In this document: positions 5,307-5,585 of the stretch, one piece after another | Numbering within the stretch: position 1 is the stretch's first letter | Layout of the letters: every line of letters starts with the position of its first letter | Source of the DNA: Chlamydiae bacterium RIFCSPHIGHO2_12_FULL_27_8 | GTDB taxonomy: Bacteria > Chlamydiota > Chlamydiia > Chlamydiales > SM23-39 | Assembly: GCA_001796155.1 (NCBI GenBank) | Contig: MGLU01000087.1 | Location: 1-5,585, forward strand | DNA: 5,585 nt | Reading direction: 5' to 3' | Made by a program: the position numbers and the translations under genes | Notes under the pieces: generated by a model | Seen by the model: only the letters and a program-made list of their open reading frames with translations | Database searches by the model: none | Told to the model about the DNA's origin: nothing

Positions 5307-5585
5307 TCAGTCTAAAAGATTTAAAATAAATTGCATAGTATTTTCAAAAACTTCTTCTTGAGTTTTTGAAGCATCAATAATTTTTATTCTCTCCGGAAAT
5401 CTCTCTTCTAAAATATAAAAACCTTCTCTTATTTTATAATGAAATTCCATTTTTTCAGATTCAATCCTATCCAAACCCTTTTTAACTCTTGAAAGACCCA
5501 CTTTTGGATCAACATCCAAATATAAAGTTAAATCAGGAATAGCATCTTCCAAAATATAATATGAATAATTTATAACTTCATCAAT
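5307..5585 (-). CDS. tmk: Thymidylate kinase, C-terminal part (5' end outside the window)
   Basis: The enzyme phosphorylates dTMP to dTDP with ATP in dTTP synthesis. The 92 codons visible correspond to the C-terminal part of a protein usually about 200-210 residues long. The frame stays open to the right edge, and the first residues (IDEV...) precede PDLTLYLDVDP, the central strand of the family. Then come DRIE in the lid region, FHYKIREGF, and ERIKIIDAS near the end, all in the expected order. A TTG at 5552 is internal and is not the real start. The P-loop and DR(Y/F/H) motifs would lie beyond the edge. In chlamydiae, as I recall, tmk follows gyrA and precedes holB; the second half of that order is seen here. 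The TGA at 5309-5307 is 5 bases from the holB start, which argues for one transcript. Confidence 0.88.
   Translation of the reverse strand: MDEVINYSYYILEDAIPDLTLYLDVDPKVGLSRVKKGLDRIESEKMEFHYKIREGFYILEERFPERIKIIDASKTQEEVFENTMQFILNLLD

Noticed and set aside
5550..5552. TTG start giving an 81-residue protein
   Set aside because: The frame continues open to the window edge with residues that fit the middle of thymidylate kinase, so this is an internal Leu codon of a gene cut by the edge.

Overview
The window is very AT-rich, compact bacterial DNA, probably from a member of the Chlamydiae (Parachlamydia/Rhabdochlamydia-like symbionts) or a similar intracellular symbiont of protists. Three things point there. 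A eukaryote-type F-box gene lies beside housekeeping genes. The NAD kinase has a chlamydia-like core and C-terminal tail (SLGGDGT, PNGSTAYS, HDYFSTLRTKLNWSG). The divergent pair is tmk followed at once by holB, an order I recall from chlamydiae downstream of gyrA. The placement rests on remembered family features, not on a search.

Layout, left to right. Positions 1-224 are a gene-free, AT-only-like stretch with two adjacent palindromes and an extended -10 promoter. They lead into a 395-residue F-box protein with a hydrophobic C-terminal half (225-1412, +). Between this gene and the NAD kinase gene lies an antisense remnant, 1418-1531 (-), that reads without interruption as the last 37 residues of a ribonucleotide reductase small subunit. 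It ends exactly where nadK begins. nadK (1529-2359, +) has no visible ribosome binding site and a trimmed first beta strand, so this looks like a recombination (or assembly) junction. Next come a stem-loop and promoter region, a POT/PTR2-family proton-coupled peptide transporter (2508-3947, +), and a small exported cysteine-rich protein with its own promoter (4008-4238, +). A weak terminator region separates these from the convergent minus-strand pair: tmk (5' end beyond the right edge) and holB (4276-5301).

Functionally, tmk and holB serve DNA replication (dTTP precursor supply and clamp loading), and nadK supplies NADP. The POT transporter would scavenge host peptides, as expected for an intracellular bacterium. 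The F-box protein is a candidate secreted effector acting on the host SCF ubiquitin machinery. I see no rRNA, tRNA, CRISPR array or insertion sequence. I found no convincing multi-gene system of a new kind. The most notable signals are the nrdB-tail/nadK junction, the F-box protein with a membrane-like C-terminal half, and the small CxxCH/CxxC exported protein.
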